From assembly GCF_011752525.1 (NCBI RefSeq), contig NZ_VWXI01000013.1:1-64000 (forward strand): a stretch of 64,000 bases of DNA. Reading direction: 5' to 3'. The stretch is from Pantoea sp. Cy-639. GTDB taxonomy: Bacteria; Pseudomonadota; Gammaproteobacteria; Pseudomonadales; Pseudomonadaceae. The position numbers and the translations under genes were made by a program. The notes under the pieces are model-generated. The model worked only from the letters and a program-made list of their open reading frames with translations, was not told the origin of the DNA and searched no databases. This document shows positions 7,957 to 16,558 of this stretch, piece by piece. Each line of letters opens with the position of its first letter. Within the stretch, counting starts at the first letter, position 1.

Positions 7957-8895
7957 ATGACCGATATGAGCCCTGCCATCACCACCCTCGAGCAACACCT
8001 GCTCGCCGCCCTCGACCCCGCCCCGAGCGAAACCCGTCGCCTGTTCCATGGCCGTGGCCGCTGCTGGCCGGGCCTGGAGCAGATCACCGTCGACTGGCTC
8101 GACGGCGTGCTGCTGGTGGCGCTGTTTCGCGAGCCGCCCGAGGGCCAGTTGGCCGAGCTCGAGGCGATGCTGCGCGCCCTGGCCGAACGCCCGCAATGGA
8201 CCGGCCAGGCCATGTTGTTGCAACACCGCTACCTGCCCGACAGCCCGGGACAATGGCTGCTTGGTGAACCTTGCCTGCAACGTGAGGTGATCGAGGATGG
8301 CCTGAAGTACCTGCTCGACCTCGGCGTGCGCCAGAACAACGGCCTGTTCCTCGACATGCGCTACGGCCGGCGCTGGGTGCGCGAGCAGGCGGCGGGCAAG
8401 CGGGTGCTCAACCTGTTCGCCTACACCTGTGGGTTCTCGGTGGCGGCGATCGCCGCTGGCGCCGAGCAGGTAGTCAACCTGGACATGGCCAAGTCGGCGT
8501 TGTCGCGCGGGCGCGACAATCATCGGCTCAATGGCCATGACGCCTCGCGCGTGGCGTACCTGGGGCATGAGCTGTTCAAGTCGTGGGGCAAGGTGCGCAA
8601 GTATGGGCCGTACGACCTGATCATCATCGACCCGCCGACCTTCCAGCGCGGCAGCTTCGTGCTGACCCAGGACTACGCCAAGATCCTGCGGCGCCTGCCA
8701 GAGCTGTTGAGCGAGGGGGGGACGGTGCTGGCCTGTGTCAACGATCCGGGAATCGGCCCGCAGTTCCTCATCGAGGGTATGGCCGAGCATGCGCCGGAAC
8801 TGGTGTTCGTCGAGCGGCTGGCGAACCCGCCGGAGTTTCCGGATGCGGATCCGCAAGGCGGGCTGAAGGCGTTGGTGTTCCGCCAGGAGCCTTGA
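7957..8895 (+). CDS. Class I SAM-dependent methyltransferase (RlmI/RlmK-like fold)
   Basis: The 312-residue protein has a SAM-binding loop VLNLFAYTCGFSVAAIAAGA near residues 149-168 and the acidic ribose contact VVNLDMAKSAL shortly after. Its catalytic-type motif is IIIDPPTFQRGSF, near residue 227. The DPPTF form and the layout resemble 23S rRNA m5C methyltransferases of the RlmI group. It lacks an obvious PUA domain at the N-terminus, so the substrate is not certain. Starts at ATG 7957 or ATG 7966 are both possible. It is convergent with the sulfate-binding gene, with a strong inverted repeat between the stops. Codon use is normal for the genome, marking the right border of the Rhs region. 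Confidence 0.8.
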   Translation: MTDMSPAITTLEQHLLAALDPAPSETRRLFHGRGRCWPGLEQITVDWLDGVLLVALFREPPEGQLAELEAMLRALAERPQWTGQAMLLQHRYLPDSPGQWLLGEPCLQREVIEDGLKYLLDLGVRQNNGLFLDMRYGRRWVREQAAGKRVLNLFAYTCGFSVAAIAAGAEQVVNLDMAKSALSRGRDNHRLNGHDASRVAYLGHELFKSWGKVRKYGPYDLIIIDPPTFQRGSFVLTQDYAKILRRLPELLSEGGTVLACVNDPGIGPQFLIEGMAEHAPELVFVERLANPPEFPDADPQGGLKALVFRQEP

Positions 8896-8908
8896 GAGAG
8901 GGCCGTTC

Positions 8909-8965
8909 GCCAGCAAGGCTGGCTCCTACAGGGCAGGGGCGCTCGTAGGAGCCAGCCTTGCTGGC
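8909..8965. terminator. Perfect 21-bp inverted repeat, REP-like, bidirectional terminator
   Basis: The arm at 8909-8929 is repeated in inverted form at 8945-8965 with a 15-base loop. It contains GCCAGCAAGGCTGGC, a motif common in Pseudomonas REP-type repeats. It lies between convergent genes. Confidence 0.75.
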
Positions 8966-8973
8966 GGAGGGGA

Positions 8974-9972
8974 TTACTTGTCGGTGTAGATCTGGTCGAA
9001 CACGCCGCCGTCGTTGAAGTGGGTCTTCTGCACGGTGCGCCAGTCACCGAAGGTCTTTTCCACCGACAGGAAGTCGACTTTCGGGAAGCGGTCGGTGTAC
9101 TTGGCCAGCACTGCGGCGTCACGCGGGCGCAGGTAGTTGTTGGCCGCGATCTCCTGGGCCTCTGGCGACCACAGGTACTTCAGGTATTCCTCGGCCACGG
9201 CGCGGGTCTTCTTCTTCTCCACCACCTTGTCGACCACGCTCACCGGTGGCTCGGCCTCGGCCGACACGCTTGGGTAGACCACTTCGAACTGATCGCGGCC
9301 GAACTCGCGGGCGATCATCTCGGCCTCGTTCTCGAAGGTCACCAGCACATCGCCGATCTGGTTGGTCATGAAGGTGGTGGTGGCGGCACGGCCACCGGTA
9401 TCCAGCACTGGCGCCTGCTTGAACAGCTTGCCGACGAAATCACGGGCCTTGGCCTCGTCACCGCCCTGCTTGAGCACGTAGCCCCAGGCCGAGAGGTAGG
9501 TGTAGCGGCCGTTGCCGGAGGTCTTGGGGTTGGGCACGATCACCTGCACGCCGTCCTTGAGCAGGTCGGGCCAGTCCTTCAGCGCCTTGGGGTTGCCCTT
9601 GCGCACGATGAACACGGTGGCCGAGGTGAACGGTGCGCTGTTGTTCGGCAGGCGGCTCACCCAGTTGTCCGGCACCAGCTTGCCGTTGTCGACCAGGGCG
9701 TTGATGTCGGTGGCCATGTTCATGGTGATGACGTCGGCCGGCAGGCCGTCGATCACGGCGCGCGCCTGCTTGCTCGAGCCGCCGAAGGACATCTGTACGT
9801 TGACCTTCTCCTTGTGCTCGGCTTCCCAGTGTTTCTGGAACGCCGGATTGTAGTCCTTGTAGAAGTCGCGCATCACGTCGTAGGACACGTTGAGCAGGGT
9901 TGGGGCGGCCTGGGCGAGGTTGCCCAGGGCAAGGCCCGCGGCGAGCAGCGAGGCGCTGAACAGTTTTTTCAC
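8974..9972 (-). CDS. sbp: Periplasmic sulfate/thiosulfate-binding protein
   Basis: The mature part begins APTLLNVSYDVMRDFYKDYN and contains FGGSSKQARAV, PNPKTSGNGR and FENEAEMI, all typical of Sbp/CysP sulfate-binding proteins of ABC importers. I place the start at GTG 9972, which has AAGGA nine bases upstream. It gives 332 residues (family usual ~330) beginning with a clean signal peptide, KKLFSASLLAAGLALG then AQA-A. The frame extends 28 codons further upstream to an ATG, but that would bury the signal peptide. No cysT, cysW or cysA follows, so this copy must use a permease encoded elsewhere. Confidence 0.92.
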   Translation of the reverse strand: MKKLFSASLLAAGLALGNLAQAAPTLLNVSYDVMRDFYKDYNPAFQKHWEAEHKEKVNVQMSFGGSSKQARAVIDGLPADVITMNMATDINALVDNGKLVPDNWVSRLPNNSAPFTSATVFIVRKGNPKALKDWPDLLKDGVQVIVPNPKTSGNGRYTYLSAWGYVLKQGGDEAKARDFVGKLFKQAPVLDTGGRAATTTFMTNQIGDVLVTFENEAEMIAREFGRDQFEVVYPSVSAEAEPPVSVVDKVVEKKKTRAVAEEYLKYLWSPEAQEIAANNYLRPRDAAVLAKYTDRFPKVDFLSVEKTFGDWRTVQKTHFNDGGVFDQIYTDK

Positions 9973-10092
9973 TGGGGCGAATTCCTTGTTCTGGTTCAAA
10001 GGGTTAGCGATATGCCAGCGACTATAGCGGGTGGCTTTGCGCGGGTTAAAGAACAAAAAGGACTTTGGTTATGTCGTTGTCAGCCTTGGCCC

Positions 10093-10914
10093 TCAGCGCT
10101 TTGGAAACAACGCATTGCCGCACTGCGAACAGAACGCCGCGCCATGTTCATGGTGTTTCTTGGCGCAGGTCGGGCAGTCGTGCTGCAGCTGTTCCCCGCG
10201 CAGGGCATTGGCCAGCTCGGCGGTGAAGATGCCGGTGGGCACGGCGATGATCGAGTAACCGGTGATCATCACCAGCGACGACAGCACCTGGCCCAGCGGC
10301 GTCTTCGGCACGATATCGCCGAAGCCTACGGTGGTCAGGGTGACGATGGCCCAGTAGATGCCCTTGGGAATGCTGGTGAAGCCATGCTCGGGGCCTTCGA
10401 TCACGTACATCAGGGTGCCGAACACGGTGACCAGGGTCGACACGCTGACCAGGAACACGATGATCTTCTGCTTGCTGCCCTGCAGCGCCGCCAGCAGGTA
10501 GTGGGCCTGCTTGAGGTAGGGGCTGAGCTTGAGCACGCGGAAGATCCGCAGCATGCGCACCACGCGGATCATCAGCAGGTACTGGGCGTCGCTGTAGTAC
10601 AGGGCGATGATCCCCGGCACGATCGCCAGCAGGTCGACCAGCCCGTAGAAGCTGAAGGCATAGCGCAGGGGCTTGGGCGAACAGTACAGGCGGACCAGGT
10701 ATTCGCCGAGGAAGATCGCGGTGAAGCCCCACTCGATGGCGGCCAGCAGGCCGGCGTAGCCTTGGTGTATCTCGTCGATGCTGTCGAGGATCACCGTCAC
10801 CAGGCTGGCGAGGATGATCAGCAGGAGGATCTTGTCGAAGCGTCTTCCGGCGCCGGTGTCGGTCTGGAAGACGATGACGTAGAGCCGCTCGCGCAGGCTC
10901 GCAGGGTTGTCCAT
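10093..10914 (-). CDS. Voltage-gated-type potassium channel with C-terminal zinc ribbon
   Basis: The 273-residue protein has six membrane segments. S4 carries regularly spaced arginines (RVVRMLRIFRVLKL, residues 117-130), and the pore has the selectivity filter TTVGFGD ending at residue 200. This is the Kv-like ion-transporter family. After S6 there is a short cytoplasmic tail with CPTC (247, 250) and CSQC (262, 265), a small zinc ribbon that is not part of the core channel fold and may be a gating or assembly element. It precedes sbp on the same strand by 120 bases, with no sign of co-function. It is 45 bases downstream of the urea transporter gene. Confidence 0.9.
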   Translation of the reverse strand: MDNPASLRERLYVIVFQTDTGAGRRFDKILLLIILASLVTVILDSIDEIHQGYAGLLAAIEWGFTAIFLGEYLVRLYCSPKPLRYAFSFYGLVDLLAIVPGIIALYYSDAQYLLMIRVVRMLRIFRVLKLSPYLKQAHYLLAALQGSKQKIIVFLVSVSTLVTVFGTLMYVIEGPEHGFTSIPKGIYWAIVTLTTVGFGDIVPKTPLGQVLSSLVMITGYSIIAVPTGIFTAELANALRGEQLQHDCPTCAKKHHEHGAAFCSQCGNALFPKR

Positions 10915-10959
10915 GGGCTCGTTCCCTTGTGCGGATGGGCAGAGCCTAGGGGCTACGTT

Positions 10960-11835
10960 TCAGCTGTGCAAGCGGGGGGCGTTGCGGCGCTGGATGAGCT
11001 GCGCCAGATGGCTGCCCAGGTGCATCAGCCAGCAGGCGGCGACGAAGGGCGCGGTGAGCCCGGCTACCGGCAGCAGGTTGAACAGCGGTTGCAGCAGAAG
11101 GGCCAGGACGATGGCCAGCAGGGTCATCCAGGGTTTTTCGCCCATGCGGCTGAAGGCCAGCGCAGCGAGTGCGGCATTGAAGCCGTACAGGCCCAGCGCG
11201 GCGGCCTGGGTCTCGCCGGCCAGCAGTGCGAGGCCACCCCCGAGCGCCGCGCCGATCACCGCCCAGGTGGCCGCCCAGGGGTTGGCGACGTACAGGCCGA
11301 TGATGATCAGCAGGCCGGCCAGCGGCTTGTCCAGCAGGAAGATCTGGCCGACACCGCGCAGCAGGCCGTACAGCGGGTCGGGCTCGACCGGCACGGCGGC
11401 GCTGGGTTCGGTCAGCGCCAGGGCGGCCCAGCCGAGCAGGACGAAGGGCGCGGTGTAGGCGATCAGCAGCTTGCCACCGCGTTTGCGCCACTGGTGGGTG
11501 AGCATGCTCGACAGCCCCCCGGCGGCGATGATCAGCGGCGGCAGGATGGCCGACCAGGGCAGCACGGCGCTGATCAGGATGCCGATCAGCACGCCGTTGT
11601 AGCAGTACAGGCCGGCCTGGCGATCGCTGCGTTCGTAGCCGCGACGCTGGGCCGTCAGCAGGCCGGCGAGGGCGCCGAGCAGGGCGCCGCCGACCAGCCC
11701 GGGGGCGGTCAGCAGGATGGCCAGCAGGCAGCACAGGCCACAGAACGGGTTGCGCAGCAGCAGCACCTGGCTGAAGCCGTTGAGCAGGGCCGTGGCCCAG
11801 TCGGGGCACGGGTTGACGAAATTCTTGGTGTACAT
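10960..11835 (-). CDS. Urea transporter (UT family)
   Basis: I prefer ATG 11835, giving 291 residues and a start MYTKNFVNPCPDWATALLNG typical of the family; the frame extends 27 codons further up without support. The protein is a hydrophobic inner-membrane protein with two homologous halves. It has NPFCGLCCLLAILL, YNGVLIGI in the first half and LYGFNAALAALA in the second, the paired N-containing signatures of bacterial Yut/UT channels. Urea is a product of the ureidoglycolate lyase encoded at 37254, and this gene lies beside the glyoxylate genes. Import of urea as nitrogen source or release of excess urea are both possible. Confidence 0.85.
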   Translation of the reverse strand: MYTKNFVNPCPDWATALLNGFSQVLLLRNPFCGLCCLLAILLTAPGLVGGALLGALAGLLTAQRRGYERSDRQAGLYCYNGVLIGILISAVLPWSAILPPLIIAAGGLSSMLTHQWRKRGGKLLIAYTAPFVLLGWAALALTEPSAAVPVEPDPLYGLLRGVGQIFLLDKPLAGLLIIIGLYVANPWAATWAVIGAALGGGLALLAGETQAAALGLYGFNAALAALAFSRMGEKPWMTLLAIVLALLLQPLFNLLPVAGLTAPFVAACWLMHLGSHLAQLIQRRNAPRLHS

Positions 11836-11884
11836 GGGGCAGTCGGCAGGTGAGTGAAAAACGGTCGCCGTGGCAACGGGCTTG

Positions 11885-11923
11885 CCCCGCGATGGCGCCG
11901 ACAAGGGCTGCGCCATCGCGGGG
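11885..11923. terminator. 13-bp perfect inverted repeat after pyk
   Basis: CCCCGCGATGGCG at 11885-11897 pairs with its inverse at 11911-11923 across a 13-base loop. It lies between the pyk stop and the urea transporter start on the same strand. It is REP-like in sequence and likely ends the glyoxylate-pyk transcript. Confidence 0.65.
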
Positions 11924-11947
11924 TGAAACCAGCTGACAGGTCAGTGG

Positions 11948-13363
11948 TTACAACAGCGTCTCGATCCGCAGTGTATTAGTCGAGCCCGGCTTGCCGAAAG
12001 GCACACCAGCAGTGATCAGCAGTGTGTCGCCACGGCTGGCCATGCCCTGGGCCTGGGCGATTTCAAGAGCGGTGGAGACTACTTCGTCGACCTGGCGCAG
12101 GCGGTCGTTGACCACCGAGTGCACACCCCAGGTCACGCTCAGGCGGCGCGCGGTGTCGAGGTTCGGTGTCAGGTTGAGGATCGGTGCCCGTGGCCGCTCG
12201 CGCGCGGCACGCAGGGTCGAGGCGCCCGACTCGCTGTAGTTGACCAGCACCGCCACAGGCAGGATGCCGCTGATGCGCCGGATCGCGCAGCTGATGGCAT
12301 CCGACACGGTGGCCTCGGCCTTGGGCCGGCCGACGTCGAGCTGGGCCTGGTAGTCCGGGCCGTTCTCCACCTGGCGAATGATCTTGCTCATCATCTGCAC
12401 CGCTTCGAGCGGGTAGTCGCCCGAGGCGGTCTCGGCCGACAGCATCACCGCGTCGGCGCCCTCGGCCACGGCGTTGGCCACGTCGGTGACCTCGGCGCGG
12501 GTCGGCGCCGGCGAGAAGCGCATCGACTCGAGCATCTGGGTCGCCACCACCACCGGCTTGCCCAGCTGGCGGCAGGTGCCGATGATGCGTTTCTGGATCT
12601 GCGGCACGCTCTCGGCCGGTACTTCCACGCCCAGGTCGCCGCGGGCGACCATGATCGCGTCGGACAGCTCGGCGATGGCCTGCAGTTGCTCGACCGCGGA
12701 AGGCTTCTCGATCTTGGCCATCAGGTAGGCGCGGTCGCCGATCAACTGGCGCGCCTCGACGATGTCTTCAGGACGCTGCACGAACGACAGCGCCACCCAG
12801 TCCACACCCAGTTCCAGGCCGAAGGCCAGGTCACGGCGGTCTTTCTCGGTGAGCGGGGAGAGGTCGAGCACCGCTTGCGGCACGTTGACGCCCTTGCGGT
12901 CGGACAGCTCGCCACCGTTGAGCACTTCGGTGTCGATGGCATCGCTGTGCTTGGCGGTCACGCGCAGGCGCAGCTTGCCGTCGTCGAGCAGCAGGTCCAT
13001 GCCAGGCTCGAGGGCCGCGATGATCTCCGGGTGCGGCAGGTTGACCCGGCGGCTGTCGCCCGGGGTCTTGTCCAGGTCCAGGCGCAGGGCCTGGCCGCGT
13101 TGCAGTTGGACCTTGCCGTCGGCGAAGCGGCCAACCCGCAGTTTCGGCCCTTGCAGGTCCATGAGGATGCCCAGCGGGTAGTTCAGCTGTTGCTCGACCT
13201 CGCGGATCCACTGGTAGCGCAGGGCGTGGTCGGCGTGTTCGCCGTGGCTGAAGTTGAGGCGGAAGATGTTCACTCCGGCTTCGACCAGTTGGCGGATGTC
13301 ATCGATGCCTTTGATCGCAGGCCCGAGGGTGGCGAGGATTTTCACTTTTTTGTCAGGCGTCAT
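11948..13363 (-). CDS. pyk: Pyruvate kinase
   Basis: The enzyme converts phosphoenolpyruvate and ADP to pyruvate and ATP. The 471-residue product has the N-terminal KILATLGPA and NIFRLNFSHG, the catalytic lysine in LMAKIEKPSAVEQL, the metal-binding stretch IMVARGDLGVEV and the C-terminal effector domain with RPRAPILNLTPN, in normal order and length. Its ATG overlaps the stop of the glycerate kinase gene (ATGA), so the two are translationally coupled. It is the last gene of the minus-strand glyoxylate run and turns 2-phosphoglycerate-derived PEP into pyruvate. Many pseudomonads have a second pyruvate kinase elsewhere; this copy is placed for glycerate use. Confidence 0.97.
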   Translation of the reverse strand: MTPDKKVKILATLGPAIKGIDDIRQLVEAGVNIFRLNFSHGEHADHALRYQWIREVEQQLNYPLGILMDLQGPKLRVGRFADGKVQLQRGQALRLDLDKTPGDSRRVNLPHPEIIAALEPGMDLLLDDGKLRLRVTAKHSDAIDTEVLNGGELSDRKGVNVPQAVLDLSPLTEKDRRDLAFGLELGVDWVALSFVQRPEDIVEARQLIGDRAYLMAKIEKPSAVEQLQAIAELSDAIMVARGDLGVEVPAESVPQIQKRIIGTCRQLGKPVVVATQMLESMRFSPAPTRAEVTDVANAVAEGADAVMLSAETASGDYPLEAVQMMSKIIRQVENGPDYQAQLDVGRPKAEATVSDAISCAIRRISGILPVAVLVNYSESGASTLRAARERPRAPILNLTPNLDTARRLSVTWGVHSVVNDRLRQVDEVVSTALEIAQAQGMASRGDTLLITAGVPFGKPGSTNTLRIETLL

Positions 13364-14634
13364 GATTGGGCGGTCTCGAGGATCAGGATGGCGCGAAAGT
13401 CGTTGACGTTGGTGCGGGTCGGCTCGGTGACGATCAGCGCGTCGAGCGCGGCGAAGTAGCCATAGCCGTTGTTGTTGTCCAGCTCGTCGCTGGCCGACAG
13501 GCCCAGGGCCTCGGCGCGGGCGTAGCTGGCCGGGGTCATGAAGGCACCGGCGTTCTCTTCCGAACCGTCGATGCCGTCGGTGTCGCCGGCCAGGGCATGG
13601 ACGCCCGGCAGGCCCTTGAGGCTTTCGGTGAGGCTGAGCAGGAACTCGGCATTACGCCCGCCGCGGCCGTTGCCGCGCACGGTGACGGTGGTCTCGCCGC
13701 CGGAGAGGATCACGCAGGGCGCTTTCAGTGGCTGGCCGTGCAGGACGATCTGCCGGGCGATGCCGGCGTGGACCTTGGCCACCTCGCGCGACTCGCCTTC
13801 GAGGTCGCCGAGGATCAACGGGCTGAAGCCGGCCTGGCGGGCCTTGACTGCGGCGGCTTCCAGCGACTGCTGGGGCTTGGCGATCAGCTGGAAGTGGCTG
13901 CGCGCGAGCGCCGGGTCGCCGGCCTTGACGGTTTCCGAGGCCGGGTTGTTGAGCCAGTCGATGACCGCTTGTGGTGCCTCGATGTTGTAGCGCTTGAGGA
14001 TCGCCAGGGCCTCGGCCGAGGTGCTCGGGTCGGCCACGGTGGGGCCGGAGGCGATGACGGTGGCCAGGTCGCCGGGCACGTCGGAAATCGCGTAGGTATA
14101 GACGGTGGCTGGCCAGCAGGCCTTGGCCAGGCGGCCGCCCTTGATCGCCGAGAGGTGCTTGCGCACGCAGTTCATCTCGCCGATGGTGGCGCCGGATTTG
14201 AGCAGCGCCTTGTTGATCTGCTGCTTGTCGGCCAGGGTCAGGCCCTCGGCGGGCAGCGCCAGCAACGCGGAGCCGCCGCCAGACAGCAGGAAGATGACGC
14301 GGTCGTTTTCGTCGAGATCACTGACCAGTTCCAACACACGCCTGGCCACGGCCAGGCCGGCGGCGTCGGGGACCGGGTGGGCGGCTTCGACCACCTCGAT
14401 CTTCTGGCAGTTGGCGCCGTGGCCGTAGCGGGTCACGACCAGGCCGCGGACTTCGCCCTGCCAGCTTTTCTCGACCACTTCGGCCATGGCGGCGGCGGCC
14501 TTGCCGGCGCCGATGACAATGACCCGGCCGCTGCGGTCGGCAGGCAGGTGGGGTTCGAGGACCTGGCGGGGGTGGGCGGCGGCGATGGCTGTGTCGAACA
14601 GCTCACGCAGGAGTTCTTGTGGATCGACCGACAT
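13360..14634 (-). CDS. ttuD: Glycerate 2-kinase / hydroxypyruvate reductase family (MOFRL)
   Basis: The start is ATG 14634 with GGGAG upstream, giving 424 residues; an upstream in-frame ATG at 14730 would add an unlikely Pro/Ala-rich leader. GRVIVIGAGKAAAAMA, FLLSGGGSALL, GATIGEMNCVRKHLS and the C-terminal LSGGETTVTVRGNGRGGRN and AGDTDGIDGSE mark the GckA/TtuD family, which phosphorylates glycerate at C2. Older annotations call it hydroxypyruvate reductase. It takes the glycerate made by GlxR and its product needs only enolase to reach pyruvate kinase, whose gene overlaps its stop. Confidence 0.92.
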   Translation of the reverse strand: MSVDPQELLRELFDTAIAAAHPRQVLEPHLPADRSGRVIVIGAGKAAAAMAEVVEKSWQGEVRGLVVTRYGHGANCQKIEVVEAAHPVPDAAGLAVARRVLELVSDLDENDRVIFLLSGGGSALLALPAEGLTLADKQQINKALLKSGATIGEMNCVRKHLSAIKGGRLAKACWPATVYTYAISDVPGDLATVIASGPTVADPSTSAEALAILKRYNIEAPQAVIDWLNNPASETVKAGDPALARSHFQLIAKPQQSLEAAAVKARQAGFSPLILGDLEGESREVAKVHAGIARQIVLHGQPLKAPCVILSGGETTVTVRGNGRGGRNAEFLLSLTESLKGLPGVHALAGDTDGIDGSEENAGAFMTPASYARAEALGLSASDELDNNNGYGYFAALDALIVTEPTRTNVNDFRAILILETAQS

Positions 14635-14673
14635 GGCAGGCTCCCATTTATTGTTGTTCTGCAGAATCGAAAA

Positions 14674-14760
14674 CGCCCCTGGAACTGCCTCCGTGCAGGC
14701 CGAACCAGGGGCGGGTGTTGCTCGGGGCACCCATGAGCCGTGGTCGCAGGCTCATGGGTG
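14674..14760. terminator. Two hairpins between glxR and ttuD
   Basis: CGCCCCTGG (14674-14682) pairs with CCAGGGGCG (14705-14713). CACCCATGAGCC (14728-14739) pairs perfectly with its inverse at 14749-14760. On the minus strand the second hairpin comes 17 bases after the glxR stop, so ttuD-pyk may be attenuated relative to gcl-hyi-glxR or have its own promoter. Confidence 0.6.
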
Positions 14761-14776
14761 TGGATCTGGACTCAAG

Positions 14777-15670
14777 TCATTTGTCGTCGCGGATCGAGAA
14801 GTTGGCCATGTGCTCCAGGCCCTTGATCAGCGCCGAGTGGTCCCAGTTGCCGCCGCCCAGCGCCACGCAGGTGCTGAACACTTGCTGGGCGTTGGAGGTG
14901 TTGGGCAGGTTGATGCCCAGCTCCTTGGCGCCCTGCAGGGCCAGGTTCAGGTCCTTCTGGTGCAGGTTGATGCGGAAGCCCGGGTCGAAGGTGCCTTTGA
15001 TCATGCGTTCGGCGTGCACTTCGAGGATCTTCGACGAGGCGAAGCCGCCCATCAGCGCTTCGCGCACCTTGGCTGGATCGGCGCCGTTCTTGGCGGCGAA
15101 CAGCAGGGCTTCGCCGACGGCCTGGATGTTCAGGGCGACGATGATCTGGTTGGCGACCTTGGCGGTCTGGCCGTCACCGTTGCCACCGACGCGGGTGATG
15201 TTCTTGCCCATGGCTTCGAACAGCGGCAGGGCACGCTCGAAGGCTTTCGGGCAACCGCCGACCATGATGCTCAGGGTGCCGGCCTTGGCGCCGACTTCGC
15301 CGCCGGATACCGGGGCGTCCAGGTAGGCGGCGCCGGTGGCCTTGATCTTCTCGGCGAAGGCCTTGGTGGCGGTAGGGGAGATCGAGCTCATGTCGATCAC
15401 CACCTTGTTCGGGCCGACGCCCGCGCCGACGCCGTTCTCGCCGAACAGGACGGCTTCGACCTGCGGGGTGTCCGGCACCATGACGATGATGAACTCGGCT
15501 TCCTGGGCAACCTCTTTCGGGTTGGCCAGGGCTACCGCGCCGGCGGCGACCAGGTCGGCCGGGGCGGCGTCGTGGTGGGTGGAGACGAACAGGCTGTGAC
15601 CTGCCTTTTGCAGGTTCTGGGCCATGGGCTTGCCCATGATGCCGGTGCCGATGAAACCGATTTTAGCCAT
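14777..15670 (-). CDS. glxR: Tartronate semialdehyde reductase (2-hydroxy-3-oxopropionate reductase)
   Basis: The enzyme reduces tartronate semialdehyde to D-glycerate with NAD(P)H. The 297-residue product has the dinucleotide fold GFIGTGIMGKPMAQNL at residues 5-20. It has the substrate-binding DAPVSGGEVGAKAGTL and the catalytic-lysine segment GDGQTAKVANQIIV, all standard for the beta-hydroxyacid dehydrogenase family. It sits directly downstream of hyi and gcl, the classical order. The start ATG 15670 follows GAGGCATATTCTC, a usable ribosome site. Confidence 0.96.
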   Translation of the reverse strand: MAKIGFIGTGIMGKPMAQNLQKAGHSLFVSTHHDAAPADLVAAGAVALANPKEVAQEAEFIIVMVPDTPQVEAVLFGENGVGAGVGPNKVVIDMSSISPTATKAFAEKIKATGAAYLDAPVSGGEVGAKAGTLSIMVGGCPKAFERALPLFEAMGKNITRVGGNGDGQTAKVANQIIVALNIQAVGEALLFAAKNGADPAKVREALMGGFASSKILEVHAERMIKGTFDPGFRINLHQKDLNLALQGAKELGINLPNTSNAQQVFSTCVALGGGNWDHSALIKGLEHMANFSIRDDK

Positions 15671-15721
15671 GAGAATATGCCTCTTTTGTATTTGTTCGTG
15701 GCTCCGTGGGAGCGGGCCTCA

Positions 15722-16504
15722 TCAGATAACGTTGTGGGTCTTCAGCCAGCCCAGGCCGGCTTCAGTGGTGGTCTTGGGCTTGTATTCCGCGCCCACCCAG
15801 CCCTGGTAGCCGATGCGGTCCAGGTGCTCGAACAGGAAGCGGTAGTTGATCTCGCCGGTGCCTGGTTCGTGGCGGCCCGGGTTGTCGGCCAGCTGGATGT
15901 GGTTGATCAGCTTCAGGTTGGTTTCCATGGTCCGCGCCAGGTCACCTTCCATGATCTGCATGTGGTAGATGTCGTACTGCAGGAACAAGTTGTCGCTGCC
16001 CACCTCGGCCTGGATCTCCAGCGCCTGCTGGGTGGTGTTCAGGTAGAAACCGGGGATGTCGCGGGTGTTGATCATTTCCATGACCAGGCGGATCCCGGCG
16101 GCCTTGAGCCTGTCGGCGGCGTAGCGCAGGTTTTCCACGAAGGTCTTGCGCACGGTGGCGCAGTCCGGGCCTTGCGGGCGGATGCCGGCCAGGGCGTTGA
16201 CCTGGGTGTTGCCCAGCACCTTGGCGTACTCGATGGCCTTGTCGACCCCGGCGCGGAACTCCTCGACGCGGTCGGGGTGGCAGGTGATGCCGCGCTCGCC
16301 CTTGGACCAGTCGCCGGCCGGCAGGTTGAACAGCACCTGGGTCAGGCCGTGGGCGTCGAGCTGCTGCTTGATCTCGGCGGCGCTGAAATCGTACGGGAAG
16401 AGGTATTCGACACCGCTGAAGCCGGCGTCGGCGGCAGCCTTGAAGCGGGCCAGGAAGTCCTGTTCGGTGAACAGCATGGACAGGTTGGCAGCGAAGCGAG
16501 GCAT
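15722..16504 (-). CDS. hyi: Hydroxypyruvate isomerase
   Basis: Hyi interconverts hydroxypyruvate and tartronate semialdehyde. The 260-residue protein is a TIM barrel of the xylose-isomerase/AP-endonuclease-2 type, the normal length for Hyi. Visible landmarks are MPRFAANLSMLFTE at the start, VMEMINTRDIPGF, QYDIYHMQIMEGD and VGAEYKPKTTTEAGLGW, which carry the metal-binding acidic and His residues. AGGAGA lies upstream of the ATG. It stands between gcl and glxR on the same strand. Confidence 0.95.
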   Translation of the reverse strand: MPRFAANLSMLFTEQDFLARFKAAADAGFSGVEYLFPYDFSAAEIKQQLDAHGLTQVLFNLPAGDWSKGERGITCHPDRVEEFRAGVDKAIEYAKVLGNTQVNALAGIRPQGPDCATVRKTFVENLRYAADRLKAAGIRLVMEMINTRDIPGFYLNTTQQALEIQAEVGSDNLFLQYDIYHMQIMEGDLARTMETNLKLINHIQLADNPGRHEPGTGEINYRFLFEHLDRIGYQGWVGAEYKPKTTTEAGLGWLKTHNVI

Positions 16505-16526
16505 GGGTTGTCTCCTTGCGATGAGG

Positions 16527-16549
16527 GCCCCCAGGCGGTGCCTGGGGGC
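16527..16549 (-). other. Intercistronic hairpin between gcl and hyi
   Basis: GCCCCCAGGC (16527-16536) pairs with GCCTGGGGGC (16540-16549) around a 3-base loop in the 54-base gap. There is no U-run, so a role in mRNA processing or stability is more likely than full termination. Confidence 0.5.
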
Positions 16550-16558
16550 GTCAGGCGA

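Noticed and set aside
7769..7960. 63-codon frame beginning MSRQRYPDAF as a gene
   Set aside because: Only the first ten residues resemble a transposase; the rest is not related. Kept only as a possible IS remnant.
9019..11853. 944-codon plus-strand frame across sbp, the K+ channel and the urea transporter
   Set aside because: It spans three genes with clear families on the other strand; composition rich in Gly, Gln, His and Val typical of antisense shadows.
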